Of a DNA stretch of 58,775 bases, positions 35,711 to 45,900 are shown one piece after another (the first letter of the stretch is position 1; every line of letters starts with the position of its first letter). This DNA is from an uncultured Lachnospiraceae bacterium (GTDB lineage Bacteria; Bacillota; Clostridia; Lachnospirales; Lachnospiraceae): the NCBI GenBank assembly GCA_902762955.1, contig CACWQH010000011.1:1-58775 (forward strand), written 5' to 3'. The translations under genes and the position numbers were made by a program. The notes under the pieces are model-generated. The model was not told where the DNA came from, did not search any database, and was given only the letters and a program-made list of their open reading frames with translations.

Positions 35711-36046
35711 ATGAGCAGGATAAAAAAAATATACGCAAGCGAAATAGTTGCGGTCGCATATACCGGCAGCGAGATACAGAATTTTGAGCAGGGCGAAGCA
35801 TTTTGGATATATGCTGTTGATGGCGACAAGATAGTTCGTACACAGATTCTTTCACTGTACCCAAAGAACCTCAAGGATGCGATTGATAAATTTAACTTAT
35901 GTGCAATAGATGTACTCATCTGTAGAAATTATACTTCCAAATCTATGGTTGAGCTAAAAAAGGCAGGTTTTAAAATATATGCTTTTGACGGCGGTGCTAA
36001 GGCTGCTGTAAAAGCATACGCAGAAGGAAAATTGAATGAAATATAA
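35711..36046 (+). CDS. NifX/NifB-type (dinitrogenase Fe-Mo cofactor) domain protein
   Basis: A 111-residue RNase H-like fold. The KIVRTQILSL and DVLICRNYTSKSMVELKKAGFKIYAF segments and the terminal GGAKAAVKAYAEGKLNEI match the Nitro_FeMo-Co domain. Such proteins bind iron-sulfur or Fe-Mo cofactor precursors. No nitrogenase genes are nearby, so a role in iron or Fe-S handling with FeoB is more plausible (inference). It has GGAGGTG 9 nt before the ATG, 19 nt after the HMA protein, and ends the iron cluster. Confidence 0.8.
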   Translation: MSRIKKIYASEIVAVAYTGSEIQNFEQGEAFWIYAVDGDKIVRTQILSLYPKNLKDAIDKFNLCAIDVLICRNYTSKSMVELKKAGFKIYAFDGGAKAAVKAYAEGKLNEI

Positions 36047-36099
36047 TAATAAACAGCCAAGAAAAAATCATAAAAAATCCTATAAAAAAATTTGATTTT

Positions 36100-36129
36100 A
36101 AGGTTCAGCTAAGGTTCACATTATATACT
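36100..36129 (+). promoter_or_regulatory. Promoter with 11-bp-spaced direct repeats before the beta-helix lipoprotein
   Basis: AAGGTTCA (36100-36107) repeats at 36111-36118, an 11-nt period. A -10 box TATACT follows at 36124-36129, so the repeats cover the -35 region. One helical turn between repeats is typical of OmpR/PhoB-family activator sites. Confidence 0.6.
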
Positions 36130-36167
36130 TACCTCAGATTAAGGAAAAATGTAAGGAGGTAACGCAT

Positions 36168-37766
36168 ATGAACAATGAATTAAAAGAAAGCAAAAAAAAT
36201 ATAAAGCACAGTAACAGTCTTGCACTCTTTCTCGTAGGCAGTCTTATTATGACAAGCTTGTGGGGATGTGCAGCAAAAAAGGACAACGACAGTCAGGACT
36301 TGAAAAGTACAGAGATAAGCGAGGAGGTTGTCGAGGAAGATAACAGCGGTGACGATGACAACGCATCACAAAACGATGCATCAAAAAACGACTCATCCTC
36401 TGACAAGGACAACAAAGACGGTACAGTAACAAACGACGCAAGCAGTTACAAAACAAATCATCTGACTAAGGATGATATAAGCATAAACGAAACCTACGAG
36501 GATGACGGAGATGGCTCGCACGCCATAACCGCTGATGGAGAAGATGCAGATTATGCAGATGCGGCAGTTTATAAAACAGGCGAGGCAGACGGCGACGAGG
36601 CTGATTTCTACGGTGAAAATGCAGCGGTGTTTGCAACCAATGGTGCAACACTTAATCTGTCAGACATCTACGCCTGGACAGATGGAACTCATGCAAATGG
36701 CGTCTTTTCCTACGGCGAGGGCACGACGGTCAATATATCCGATTCAGTTATAGAGACAAGCGGAAACTGCTCAGGCGGACTTATGACAACAGGCGGCGGA
36801 ACTATGAATGCAAGCAACCTAACCATAAACACATCCGGTAATTCATCCGCGGCCATCCGTTCTGACAGAGGCGGTGGAACCGTAAATGTGGACGGCGGAT
36901 ATTACAAAACCTCCGGAACCGGTTCTCCGGTTATATATTCAACTGCAGATATAACGGTTTCAAATGCTTATCTTGAATCAACAGCATCTCAAGGCGTGGT
37001 AGTTGAAGGAAAGAATTCAGTAACCTTAAATGATTGCGAGCTTGTTGCCGATAACAACACCAAAAACAGTGACAAATCTGACACTTACCAGGCAGTTATG
37101 ATATATCAGTCCATGTCAGGTGATGCTGCAAACGGTACATCCTCATTTGACATGACAGGCGGTTCACTTACCAATGCAAACGGCGACATATTTTTCGTAA
37201 ACAACACCGCTTGTACGATAAATCTCGAAGATGTAAATATAGTAAATAATGATTCAGATGGAGTGTTTTTAAGAGCCCAGGCAGCCGGCTGGGGTAACAG
37301 CGGTTCAAACGGCGGCAAGGTAACTCTTACTGCAGTTCATCAAAATATCAATGGAGACATGATAGTTGATGAGGTTTCAGCACTCAATCTTTATCTGACA
37401 GAGGAAACTGCTTTTGTAGGTGCCATAAATTCTGATGGTACAGCAGGTGAGGTTTACGTAGAGTTGGACGAAACCTCAACATGGACACTTACAGAAGATT
37501 CATATATAAACTCCCTCACATGTGTAGCAGGAAGCATCAATTTAAACGGACATATACTATACGTAAATGGCGAGGTATATACCGATGATTCCGACAGCAC
37601 GGGAGAGGCGATAGAAATCGTTTCAGAAAGCAGTTCCGGAGAAACACCTGACGGTGAGGCACCGGATGGTATGCCGGGTGATGCTCCGAGTAGACCTGAT
37701 GGAAATGGAAGTTCAGGTGGTCCGGGCGGAAACGGAGGCACTCCTCCTGAAAAACCAAAACAATAA
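36168..37766 (+). CDS. Beta-helix surface lipoprotein (adhesin-like)
   Basis: A 532-residue exported protein. A charged N-terminus leads into a hydrophobic signal with lipobox LWGC (MTSLWGCAAKK, about residues 24-34). An Asp/Ser/Asn-rich linker (about 35-110) follows. The body (about 115-475) is a repetitive right-handed beta-helix with recurring NxSNLTIN, TVNVDGG, ITVSNAY and SVTLNDCEL rungs. A Gly/Pro/Asp-rich tail ends the chain. It resembles Clostridial cell-surface carbohydrate-binding or adhesin-like proteins; the ligand is unknown. It has its own regulated-looking promoter and a strong AAGGAGG, and a terminator follows. Confidence 0.8.
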   Translation: MNNELKESKKNIKHSNSLALFLVGSLIMTSLWGCAAKKDNDSQDLKSTEISEEVVEEDNSGDDDNASQNDASKNDSSSDKDNKDGTVTNDASSYKTNHLTKDDISINETYEDDGDGSHAITADGEDADYADAAVYKTGEADGDEADFYGENAAVFATNGATLNLSDIYAWTDGTHANGVFSYGEGTTVNISDSVIETSGNCSGGLMTTGGGTMNASNLTINTSGNSSAAIRSDRGGGTVNVDGGYYKTSGTGSPVIYSTADITVSNAYLESTASQGVVVEGKNSVTLNDCELVADNNTKNSDKSDTYQAVMIYQSMSGDAANGTSSFDMTGGSLTNANGDIFFVNNTACTINLEDVNIVNNDSDGVFLRAQAAGWGNSGSNGGKVTLTAVHQNINGDMIVDEVSALNLYLTEETAFVGAINSDGTAGEVYVELDETSTWTLTEDSYINSLTCVAGSINLNGHILYVNGEVYTDDSDSTGEAIEIVSESSSGETPDGEAPDGMPGDAPSRPDGNGSSGGPGGNGGTPPEKPKQ

Positions 37767-37818
37767 ACTAAAACAATAAACAATAAAAACTTAAAACCCC
37801 AACCTTTTATAAAATGAG

Positions 37819-37850
37819 TCACCGGAAATTTTATTTCCGGTGATTTGTTT
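37819..37850 (+). terminator. Intrinsic terminator after the beta-helix lipoprotein
   Basis: TCACCGGAAAT (37819-37829), loop TTT, ATTTCCGGTGA (37833-37843), then TTTGTTTTTTT. Confidence 0.93.
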
Positions 37851-37899
37851 TTTTACAAGGCTCACATCCCATGACACACATTGTTCATTTTTTTTTGAA

Positions 37900-37928
37900 T
37901 TGCTACAATGACCGTTTTAGGGTATAAT
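37900..37928 (+). promoter_or_regulatory. Candidate promoter of the UDPGP gene
   Basis: TTGCTA (37900-37905), a 17-nt spacer and TATAAT (37923-37928), 67 nt before the start codon. Confidence 0.6.
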
Positions 37929-37995
37929 AAACATTAATAATATTTTTTAATAATGTTTAGAATTAATTAACCAACAATTACGGGGATGAAATTAT

Positions 37996-39219
37996 ATGAT
38001 AAACGATTCAATAAAAGATAATTTAATAAAATACCATCAGGACAAGCTTCTTGCGTATCTTTCGGAGCCGGGCATATGTAAGGCCAATGAGTGTAAGCTC
38101 GCAAAACAACTTTCAAATGTTGACTGGACCTTTTTGGAGCCGCATAAGTCATACAGCTCGGTTGACGAAATCGAGCCTATGGATGTTATGCTTATGGATA
38201 CTATAAGAGATAACCATGATGAATACGAAGCGGCAGGACTTGAAGCTATACGTGCCGGTAAGCTTGCGCTCGTCCTTTTGGCAGGAGGACAGGGAACACG
38301 TCTCGGATACGACCATCCAAAAGGGATGTTCAATGTCGGAATTAATCGAGAACTTTATATATTTGAATGCCTGATAGGTAACACTATGAGTGTGGTTGAA
38401 AAAGCGGGCTGCTTTATACCGTTTTACATTATGACAAGTGACATCAACAATGAAGAGACAATTGCTTTTTTCAAGGAACATAATTACTTTGGCTACAATC
38501 CTGATTACATCACATTTTTTGTACAGGAATCCAACCCGGTAACTGATTTTGACAAAAATATATTGCTTGCCGATAAGGACGAGATATGCATGTCACCAAA
38601 CGGCAACGGCGGCTGGTTTTCTTCCATGGAAAGAAACGGTCTTTTGGATGAGATACTTGATTCACCTATCGAATGGATAAATGTGTTTTCGGTTGACAAT
38701 GTCCTCCAGGGTATCGCGGATCCGGTATTTTTAGGAGCAACCATAAAGAGCAGAAAAACTTGTGGCGCTAAGGTTGTCGCCAAGGCTGCACCTGACGAAA
38801 AGGTCGGTGCCATCTGCACTATGTCGGGTATGCCACATATTATAGAATATTATGAGCTTTCAGATAAGATGATGAATGAGAAAAAAACGGATGGAACATA
38901 TGCATACGGTTATGGTGTTATCCTCAACTATCTTTTCCCTGTAAAAAAGCTCAAGAAAACCCTTAACTCAGATATGCCTTTGCATATCGTGAAAAAAGCC
39001 GTTCCGTATATGGATTACGACGGAAACTTTGTCAATCCTGATGCAGTAAATGCTTACAAATATGAAACACTCGCGCTTGATCTGATCCATGCAATGGATT
39101 CCTGTCTTGCCTACGAGATAGAACGTGAAAAAGAATTCGCACCTATTAAAAATAAAGAGGGCGTTGATTCCATCGAATCCGCACGTGAGCTGCTTTTGAA
39201 AAACGGAATAAAACTTTAA
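37996..39219 (+). CDS. UDPGP-family UTP-sugar-1-phosphate uridylyltransferase
   Basis: A 407-residue enzyme of the eukaryal-like UDPGP/UAP group, not GalU. It shows LVLLAGGQGTRLGYDHPKGMF (about residues 92-112), the uridine-binding region YIMTSDINNEETI, GNGG near the middle and FSVDNVL with the metal-binding Asp. It makes UDP-GlcNAc, UDP-GalNAc or UDP-glucose from the sugar-1-phosphate. The sugar cannot be assigned from sequence alone. It has its own promoter and precedes polysaccharide locus 2 by 76 nt, so it likely supplies a precursor to it. Confidence 0.88.
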   Translation: MINDSIKDNLIKYHQDKLLAYLSEPGICKANECKLAKQLSNVDWTFLEPHKSYSSVDEIEPMDVMLMDTIRDNHDEYEAAGLEAIRAGKLALVLLAGGQGTRLGYDHPKGMFNVGINRELYIFECLIGNTMSVVEKAGCFIPFYIMTSDINNEETIAFFKEHNYFGYNPDYITFFVQESNPVTDFDKNILLADKDEICMSPNGNGGWFSSMERNGLLDEILDSPIEWINVFSVDNVLQGIADPVFLGATIKSRKTCGAKVVAKAAPDEKVGAICTMSGMPHIIEYYELSDKMMNEKKTDGTYAYGYGVILNYLFPVKKLKKTLNSDMPLHIVKKAVPYMDYDGNFVNPDAVNAYKYETLALDLIHAMDSCLAYEIEREKEFAPIKNKEGVDSIESARELLLKNGIKL

Positions 39220-39225
39220 GGCGGA

Positions 39226-39254
39226 TTGAAAAAATAATCCAAATAGTATATAAT
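39226..39254 (+). promoter_or_regulatory. Sigma-A promoter of polysaccharide locus 2
   Basis: TTGAAA (39226-39231), exactly 17 nt and TATAAT (39249-39254), 41 nt before rfbC. It is the best candidate for driving the long operon. Confidence 0.8.
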
Positions 39255-39295
39255 AAACATAACTATGCAATTATATAAAATGTGGAGGAAACAGC

Positions 39296-39877
39296 ATGGC
39301 AGTAGAAAAATTTGGAAAAATAACAGTCGAAACATGTGATATAGAGGGACTTAAGGTTATCTCTCCATCCGTATTTGGGGATGAGAGAGGTTATTTTATG
39401 GAAACATATAACTATAATGATTTCAAAGAGGCAGGCATAGATATGGAGTTCGTGCAGGACAACCAGTCAAGCTCAAAGAAGGGCGTTCTTAGAGGACTTC
39501 ATTTTCAGATAAACTACCCGCAGGACAAGCTCGTAAGAGTTGTAAGTGGTGAGGTTTTTGATGTGGCAGTTGACTTAAGAGAGGGCTCAAAAACCTTTGG
39601 AAAATGGTTTGGAGTAAGACTTTCAGCAGAAAATAAAAAACAGTTTTTCATACCTAAGAATTTTGCACATGGTTTTATAGTGCTTTCAGAGAGTGCAGAA
39701 TTTTGCTACAAATGTACCGACTTCTATCACCCAAATGATGAAGGCGGACTTCTATGGTCAGACCCTGAGATAGGAGTAGATTGGCCTATGCCGGAGGGTA
39801 TGACAAGAGAAGACCTTATTATATCCGATAAGGATCACAAGTGGGGCGGAATCAAAGAGTATCAGGAGAAAAGATAA
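39296..39877 (+). CDS. rfbC: dTDP-4-dehydrorhamnose 3,5-epimerase
   Basis: A 193-residue cupin-fold RmlC. FGDERGYFMETYN, the VQDNQSSSKKGVLRGLHFQ stretch with the catalytic His, DVAVDLREGSKTFGKWFG and FAHGFIVLSE are its signatures. It converts dTDP-4-keto-6-deoxyglucose to the L-lyxo form, the third step to dTDP-L-rhamnose. rfbB and rfbA lie 22 kb upstream; the final reductase rfbD is not found in this window. The stop codon overlaps the ATG of the next gene by one base (TAATG), so translation is coupled. It has a GGAGGAAA ribosome binding site. Confidence 0.95.
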   Translation: MAVEKFGKITVETCDIEGLKVISPSVFGDERGYFMETYNYNDFKEAGIDMEFVQDNQSSSKKGVLRGLHFQINYPQDKLVRVVSGEVFDVAVDLREGSKTFGKWFGVRLSAENKKQFFIPKNFAHGFIVLSESAEFCYKCTDFYHPNDEGGLLWSDPEIGVDWPMPEGMTREDLIISDKDHKWGGIKEYQEKR

Positions 39878-40674
39878 TGTCAGCTGCTTTTTTCAAAGAT
39901 ATATATCACAATAAAAGACTTATCTTAAGCCTTTCTAAAAACGATTTCAAAACCAAGTACGCCGGTTCTATGCTTGGCATCATATGGGCATTTGTGCAGC
40001 CGACCATAACTATAGCTGTGTACTGGTTTGTGTTTTCTGTGGGCTTTAGATCACCGGGAGTGTCAGAATATCCGTTTATACTCTGGCTTATGGCAGGTCT
40101 TGTGCCATGGTTTTATTTTTCTGAAGCATGGGGCGGTGGAACAAACTCGCTTATTGAATACAATTATCTGGTGAAAAAAGTAGTATTTGATATAGATATA
40201 CTTCCGATTGTCAAGACAATATCGTCGATATTTGTACATTTGTTCTTTACAGCCATAGTACTCGTGCTATGCTGGGCATACGGATATCATCCTGATTTAT
40301 ATACTATTCAACTTATATATTACATCGGATGTATGTATGTTATGCTGCTCGGACTTTCCTATCTTACATCGGCGATAGTCTGCTTTTTTAAGGATTTAAC
40401 CCAGATAATAAATATAATACTTCAAATCGGAGTCTGGCTCACACCTATTATGTGGGATATAAATGCTCTGCTTTCACCAAGATGGGTAAGGATATTTAAG
40501 CTCAATCCTGTGTACTATATAGTGGATGGCTTTAGGGATGCACTTTTGTTTAAGAGATGGTTTATAGAAAAACCGTTATGGACAGCATATTTTTGGATAT
40601 TTACAATAATCGTGTTTTGGATAGGAAGAAGAGTCTTCACAAAGTTGAAGGTACATTTCGCAGATGTGTTGTAA
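39877..40674 (+). CDS. ABC-2 polysaccharide export permease (Wzm-like)
   Basis: A 265-residue permease with six membrane segments. The cytoplasmic N-terminus contains KNDFKTKYAGSMLGIIWAFVQPTITIAVYWFVF, the ABC-2 hallmark, and the C-terminal half has LTQIINIILQIGVWLTPIMWD. It forms the channel that exports a lipid-linked glycan across the membrane. The true ATG at 39877 overlaps the rfbC stop by one base and is preceded by AGGAG (39864-39868). It pairs with the Wzt at 40691-41968 and differs clearly from the TagG-like permease of locus 1. Confidence 0.92.
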   Translation: MSAAFFKDIYHNKRLILSLSKNDFKTKYAGSMLGIIWAFVQPTITIAVYWFVFSVGFRSPGVSEYPFILWLMAGLVPWFYFSEAWGGGTNSLIEYNYLVKKVVFDIDILPIVKTISSIFVHLFFTAIVLVLCWAYGYHPDLYTIQLIYYIGCMYVMLLGLSYLTSAIVCFFKDLTQIINIILQIGVWLTPIMWDINALLSPRWVRIFKLNPVYYIVDGFRDALLFKRWFIEKPLWTAYFWIFTIIVFWIGRRVFTKLKVHFADVL

Positions 40675-40690
40675 CTCAGAGGAACAAAAA

Positions 40691-41968
40691 ATGAGCGATA
40701 TAGTGATTAGCGTTGAAAATGTAACAAAATTATATAAGCTTTACGACAAGCCTTCCGACAGATTCAGGGAGGCGCTTGGGCTTTCAAAAAAGAAAAGGTA
40801 TAAGGAACACTATGCACTTCACAACCTTGATTTTCAGATTAAAAAGGGCGAGTGTGTGGGTATAATCGGAACAAACGGAGCCGGTAAATCAACCATATTA
40901 AAGATAATAACAGGTGTACTTAATCCTTCCGAGGGAGATGTTAAGATAGACGGAAGAATCTCTGCGCTGCTTGAGCTTGGAGCTGGCTTCAATATGGAGT
41001 ACACCGGTATAGAAAATGTATATTTAAACGGCACCATGATAGGCTTTTCAAAGGAAGAGATAGATGCAAGACTGGAGGATATACTTACCTTTGCGGATAT
41101 TGGAGATTTTGTAAATCAGCCGGTCAAAACATACTCATCAGGTATGTTTGTAAGACTTGCATTTGCAGTTGCGATAAATATAGACCCGGAGATACTTATA
41201 GTCGATGAGGCACTTTCGGTTGGAGATGTATTTTTCCAGGCTAAATGCTTTAAAAAATTTGAAGAATTTAAGGAGATGGGTAAGACCATCCTTTTTGTAA
41301 GCCATGACCTAAGCAGTATAAGTAAATACTGCGACAGGGCGATACTTCTTAACAAGGGCCGTAAGGTCATAGAGGGAAGTCCATATGAGGTTATAGATGT
41401 ATATAAGAAGGTGCTGGTAGGTCAACTGGATGAAAACAACTTTGAAGGAACCGGCAAGGGCATAAATGCCAAAAAAGGTGACAGCGACAAAAAGGAAATG
41501 TGGAAGGATAATTATGTAATCAATCCCAATTATCAGGAGTACGGTGATCATCTGGTGGATATAACGGACTTTGCTGTTGTGGATGAAGAAGAAACCTACA
41601 CAAGCACACTTATAAAAAACACTTACTTTACCATTAAGGTTAAGATAAAAGCAAATCAGGATGTTGAAAATCCGATAGTGGCATTTACGATAAAGGATGT
41701 CAAGGGAACGGACATAACCGGAACCAATACAATGTATGAAAATTCCGATATCGGACCTATGAAGGCCGGTGAGGAAAAAACCGTAATCTTCAGGCAGAAT
41801 AACAATCTGCAGGGAGGACAGTATCTGCTTTCGCTGGGGTGTACGAGATTTGAAAACGATGAGTTTCAGGTGTATGACAGACTTTACAGCGTATGCAGCA
41901 TATCGGTCATATCGGATAAGAATACAGTTGGATTTTATGATATGAACTCAGAGGTTAGTGTGGTATAG
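40691..41968 (+). CDS. ABC export ATPase with C-terminal carbohydrate-binding domain (Wzt-like)
   Basis: About 425 residues. The ATPase (about 1-240) has Walker A GTNGAGKST, signature YSSGMFVRLAFAVA and Walker B ILIVDEALSVGD. The additional C-terminal domain (about 275-425) begins after a Lys/Asp-rich linker and shows a beta-sandwich pattern (HLVDITDFAVVDEE, FTIKVKIKAN, IVAFTIKDVKGTDITGTNT) typical of Wzt C-terminal glycan-recognition domains. In Gram-negative O9a-type systems that domain binds the modified end of the finished chain. By analogy this exporter may recognise a capped polymer. AGAGGA lies just before the ATG at 40691. Confidence 0.9.
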   Translation: MSDIVISVENVTKLYKLYDKPSDRFREALGLSKKKRYKEHYALHNLDFQIKKGECVGIIGTNGAGKSTILKIITGVLNPSEGDVKIDGRISALLELGAGFNMEYTGIENVYLNGTMIGFSKEEIDARLEDILTFADIGDFVNQPVKTYSSGMFVRLAFAVAINIDPEILIVDEALSVGDVFFQAKCFKKFEEFKEMGKTILFVSHDLSSISKYCDRAILLNKGRKVIEGSPYEVIDVYKKVLVGQLDENNFEGTGKGINAKKGDSDKKEMWKDNYVINPNYQEYGDHLVDITDFAVVDEEETYTSTLIKNTYFTIKVKIKANQDVENPIVAFTIKDVKGTDITGTNTMYENSDIGPMKAGEEKTVIFRQNNNLQGGQYLLSLGCTRFENDEFQVYDRLYSVCSISVISDKNTVGFYDMNSEVSVV

Positions 41969-42045
41969 ACCCAAAAAGATTAAGACTGATACGGATTAAG
42001 TCTAATACAGTCTAAACTCTGATATAAGATATAATGAGGAAACAG

Positions 42046-42957
42046 ATGGAAGAATATATCGGCAAGGTTAAACTTAATTACGAATTTTATAAGGGAACCG
42101 ACGAGTACAGTGACGGAGATATCGAGGACAGCATGCTCGAGATAGTAAAGGAATGCAAGGACGAGTATGAGCTCGAGGAAAGGCTTATGCACGAAAATGA
42201 GTGGACATATCTCTATCATTTCTCCAAGATACGTCAAAACGTCCTTGACTGGTACGACTTTGATAAGGACAAAACCGTACTTGAAATCGGCGCAGGCTGC
42301 GGCGCAATATCAGGGCTTTTTTGCAGGAGAACCAAGCGGGTAACTGCGGTGGATCTTTCCAAAAGAAGATCCATGATAAATGCATACAGAAATAAACAGT
42401 ATAATAACCTCGAGATACTGGTTGGCAACTTTGAAGATATAGAGTTTAAGGAAAAGTACGACTATGTGTCACTTATAGGTGTCCTTGAATACTCGATATA
42501 TTATATAAACAGCGAGGATCCTTTTACGGATATGCTGAAAAAGGTAAAGACTTTGCTTAAGCCCGGCGGAAAGCTTCTGCTTGCCATAGAAAATAAATAC
42601 GGACTTAAGTACTGGGCAGGGGCAACAGAAGACCATACAGGAAAGCTTTTTGACGGAATACAAGGATATAATGATGTGGACAGAGTCAGGACATTTTCAA
42701 AGGATGGCCTTAAAAACCTTCTTATCAGCGCCGGCTTTGAAGAAAATGATTTTTACTATCCGGTGCCGGATTACAAGCTGCCGCTTGAGATATATTCGGA
42801 GGGCTATCTTCCGAAAAAGGGCGATATAAAAAGCATATCGCCTGCCTATGACAGAGACAGATACGAATTTTTTGATGAAGTGCTTGTGTATAATTCACTT
42901 TGCAAGGACGGACTGTTTGAGCAGTTCGCTAATTCATTTATAGTAATAAGCGGTTAA
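42046..42957 (+). CDS. Class I SAM-dependent methyltransferase
   Basis: A 303-residue protein. The Rossmann SAM loop VLEIGAGCGAISGLF is about residue 81-95, the acidic strand end VTAVDLSKRR follows, then the VGNFEDI region and YVSLIGVLEYS. DYKLPLEIYSEGYLP near the C-terminus is outside the methyltransferase core and may be substrate-specific. It lies between the glycan exporter and a kinase/coiled-coil/GT2 protein, an order resembling the WbdD chain terminator of E. coli O9a split over two genes, so methylating a chain end is a plausible job (inference). ATG 42046 has GAGGA at 42036-42040; ATG 42034 has none. Confidence 0.85.
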   Translation: MEEYIGKVKLNYEFYKGTDEYSDGDIEDSMLEIVKECKDEYELEERLMHENEWTYLYHFSKIRQNVLDWYDFDKDKTVLEIGAGCGAISGLFCRRTKRVTAVDLSKRRSMINAYRNKQYNNLEILVGNFEDIEFKEKYDYVSLIGVLEYSIYYINSEDPFTDMLKKVKTLLKPGGKLLLAIENKYGLKYWAGATEDHTGKLFDGIQGYNDVDRVRTFSKDGLKNLLISAGFEENDFYYPVPDYKLPLEIYSEGYLPKKGDIKSISPAYDRDRYEFFDEVLVYNSLCKDGLFEQFANSFIVISG

Positions 42958-42974
42958 TCACTTTGGAGGATATG

Positions 42975-45900
42975 ATGAAAAAGGTATTATATACTAAATT
43001 CAATTCATATAGAAAAACCGAATACCAGATAAAGACAAGCATCCTTGAAGATGATGGCACAAGATATGTAGTAAAAGAGGCCATGAATCAAAAGGCACTT
43101 CATCAGTTAGACAGGATGAAGGAAAACTACAGGCTTTTGTCGGATGCGTATAAGGATATAAAGGTTATACCGTATGAAGAGTATAGTGATGCCGGCTTAA
43201 GATTTGCATTTAAAAAGGGTGAGCCGCTTTTATCCGGTATAGATTATATCCATGATGATATAGAGAAAATCGTAGAAAGAATCCAAAAAGCATTAGACCT
43301 TATACTAAACAATAAGGACGAATACATCTGTGATTTTAACATAACAGATGAATTTAAAGGTTTCTTTGGCGAGTATAAATTTGAAAAGGAAAAAGCATAT
43401 AAGGTATCAAATATAGATTCAATCTTTGACAACTTCGTAAATGTGGATGGGGCACTCTGGTGCCTTGACTACGAGTGGGTGCTTGACTTTCCTATACCGG
43501 TAAACTATATAGTTTACAGAACACTGCTATATCTATATAAGGACAACGCAAATGCTCTTGAAAAAAGGATAGAACAGGACAGCTTTATTAAAAAATTTGG
43601 CCTTACGCAGGCGGACATATATGTATACGGCAATATGGAAAATGCCTTCCAGAGACAGGTTCACGGAGAAAACTCCAGATACAGATATGTCAACAATTAC
43701 TCAAAAAAGACAACTACACTTTCAGAGCTTCAAAAAGAGCTCATTTTGAAGGAACAGCATATAAACAATCTTGATAAAACCATAGAAGAGCAAAATGAGG
43801 AGGATAAGCTTCAAAAACAGCATATCACAAACCTTGAAAGCATCATAGACGGACAGGCATCATATATAAACAAGGTCAGACGTTCGGTAAGAAATCCATT
43901 ATTTGGAGTAGGTTTGGCAGGAAAAAAAGTGTATAATAAGGTTATGGACAAGGTTGGCTCCGAAGAGTGGAAGGAAAAGCAGCAGGTAGGAAAGTACAGA
44001 TATAAGTACAGAGAATTGATGGAGAAAAAGGAATCCGACTATCAGAGATGGATAGAGGAACTTGAGTCAAAGGAAACTCATGAAGACACATTTTCCTATA
44101 CTCCAAAGATTTCGATAGTAATACCTGTATATAACGTGCTTGATAAGCACCTGATACCATGTATAGAGTCTGTCAAAAATCAAATCTATGACAACTGGGA
44201 GCTTTGCCTTGCAGATGATGCTTCCACTTGGGCAAATGTAAGAGAAACCCTGAAACGTTATGAGGACGGGGACAAAATAAAGGTCGTATACAGAACAGAA
44301 AACGGGCATATATCAAGGGCTACAAACTCGGCGATAGAGATGGCAACAGGCGAATTCGTAGCTTTTATGGACTGCGATGATGTAATAAGTACTGATGCGT
44401 TATATGAGGTAGTAAAAAAACTAAATGAGGATAAAGATTTAGACTTCATATATAGCGACGAGGACAAGATAGATGATGAGGGCAATGAAAGACGTATGCC
44501 TCATTTTAAACCGGACTGGTCGCCGGATACACTTCTTTCGCATATGTATACAAGCCACCTTGGAGTATACAGAAAGACCATAGTTGATGAGATAGGTGGT
44601 TTAAGACCCGGCTTTGAGGGTGCTCAGGATTATGATTTTACACTTCGATTTACAGAAAAGACCGACCGTATAGCGCATATATCTAAAGTACTATATCATT
44701 GGAGAGTAAGGGAAGAGTCTACGGCAGGAAGTGTCAAGGCAAAGCCTTATATACTTGAGGCGACTCAAAAAGCAAAGGAAGAGGCATTAAAGAGGCGCGG
44801 CATAACAGCTGACCTTGAGCTTATAGACATACTGTTTCAGTATAGGGTAAATTACAGACTGGAGGATACTCCTCTGGTAAGTATAATTATACCTTCTAAG
44901 GATAACTATGAGATACTGGAAAGGTGTATAACTTCGCTTGTATCCATAACCGATTATAAAAACTACGAGATAATCCTTGTGGACAATGGCAGCAGTGATG
45001 AGTGTAAAGAGCTTTACGAAAAGCTTTCCGTAAAGTATGATATAAAATATATATATGAGAAGCAGGATTTTAACTTCTCAAGGATGTGCAATACAGGTGC
45101 GGCAAGAGCAAGAGGAGAATATTATCTCTTTTTAAATGATGACATAGAGATAATAGAACCATCATGGCTAAAAAGGATGCTTGGTCAGGCAGAGCAAAAG
45201 CATACAGGTGCGGTAGGAGCAAAGCTTTTGTATCCTGAAAGCCGCAATATCCAGCATGTAGGAGTTGTAAATCTGAAAAATGGTCCCGCACATGCATTTT
45301 CGGGATATACGGATGAGTATATCTACTACTGCGGCAGAAACAGGATGGATTATAATTATATAGCGGTTACAGCTGCGTGTCTTATGCTTGAATCAAAGAA
45401 ATTTGATGAGATAGACGGATTTAACGAAGAACTTGCAGTGGCATATAATGACGTGGATTTGTGCTTTAAGCTGCTGGAACACGGATATTATAACGTGGTG
45501 AGAAATGATGCGGTTTTACTCCACCACGAGTCTGTAAGCCGTGGTGACGACCTCGCAGACGGCACCAAGATAAAGCGCCTTATGAGTGAGCAAAGAAAGC
45601 TCTATAATATGCATCCTGATTATGAGGGAGATCCATTTTACAATATAAATCTTACACAAAATAAGGTGGACTTTTCCTATAACTTTGAAAAGGCAAGGGA
45701 AAGCTACAATACCCTTACGGAGTGCAAGAAAAAGCCTGACATGGGACTATCGGAAAAGCTGCTTGGAAACATAGATATACTTAGAGTTGTTCACAGCATA
45801 TATATCGAGGGATGGGCATTTATAAAGGGTTATACTAAAAATAACGACATATATCCAAAGCTTTTGGTATACAACGACGAACATTCATATATAATAACTA

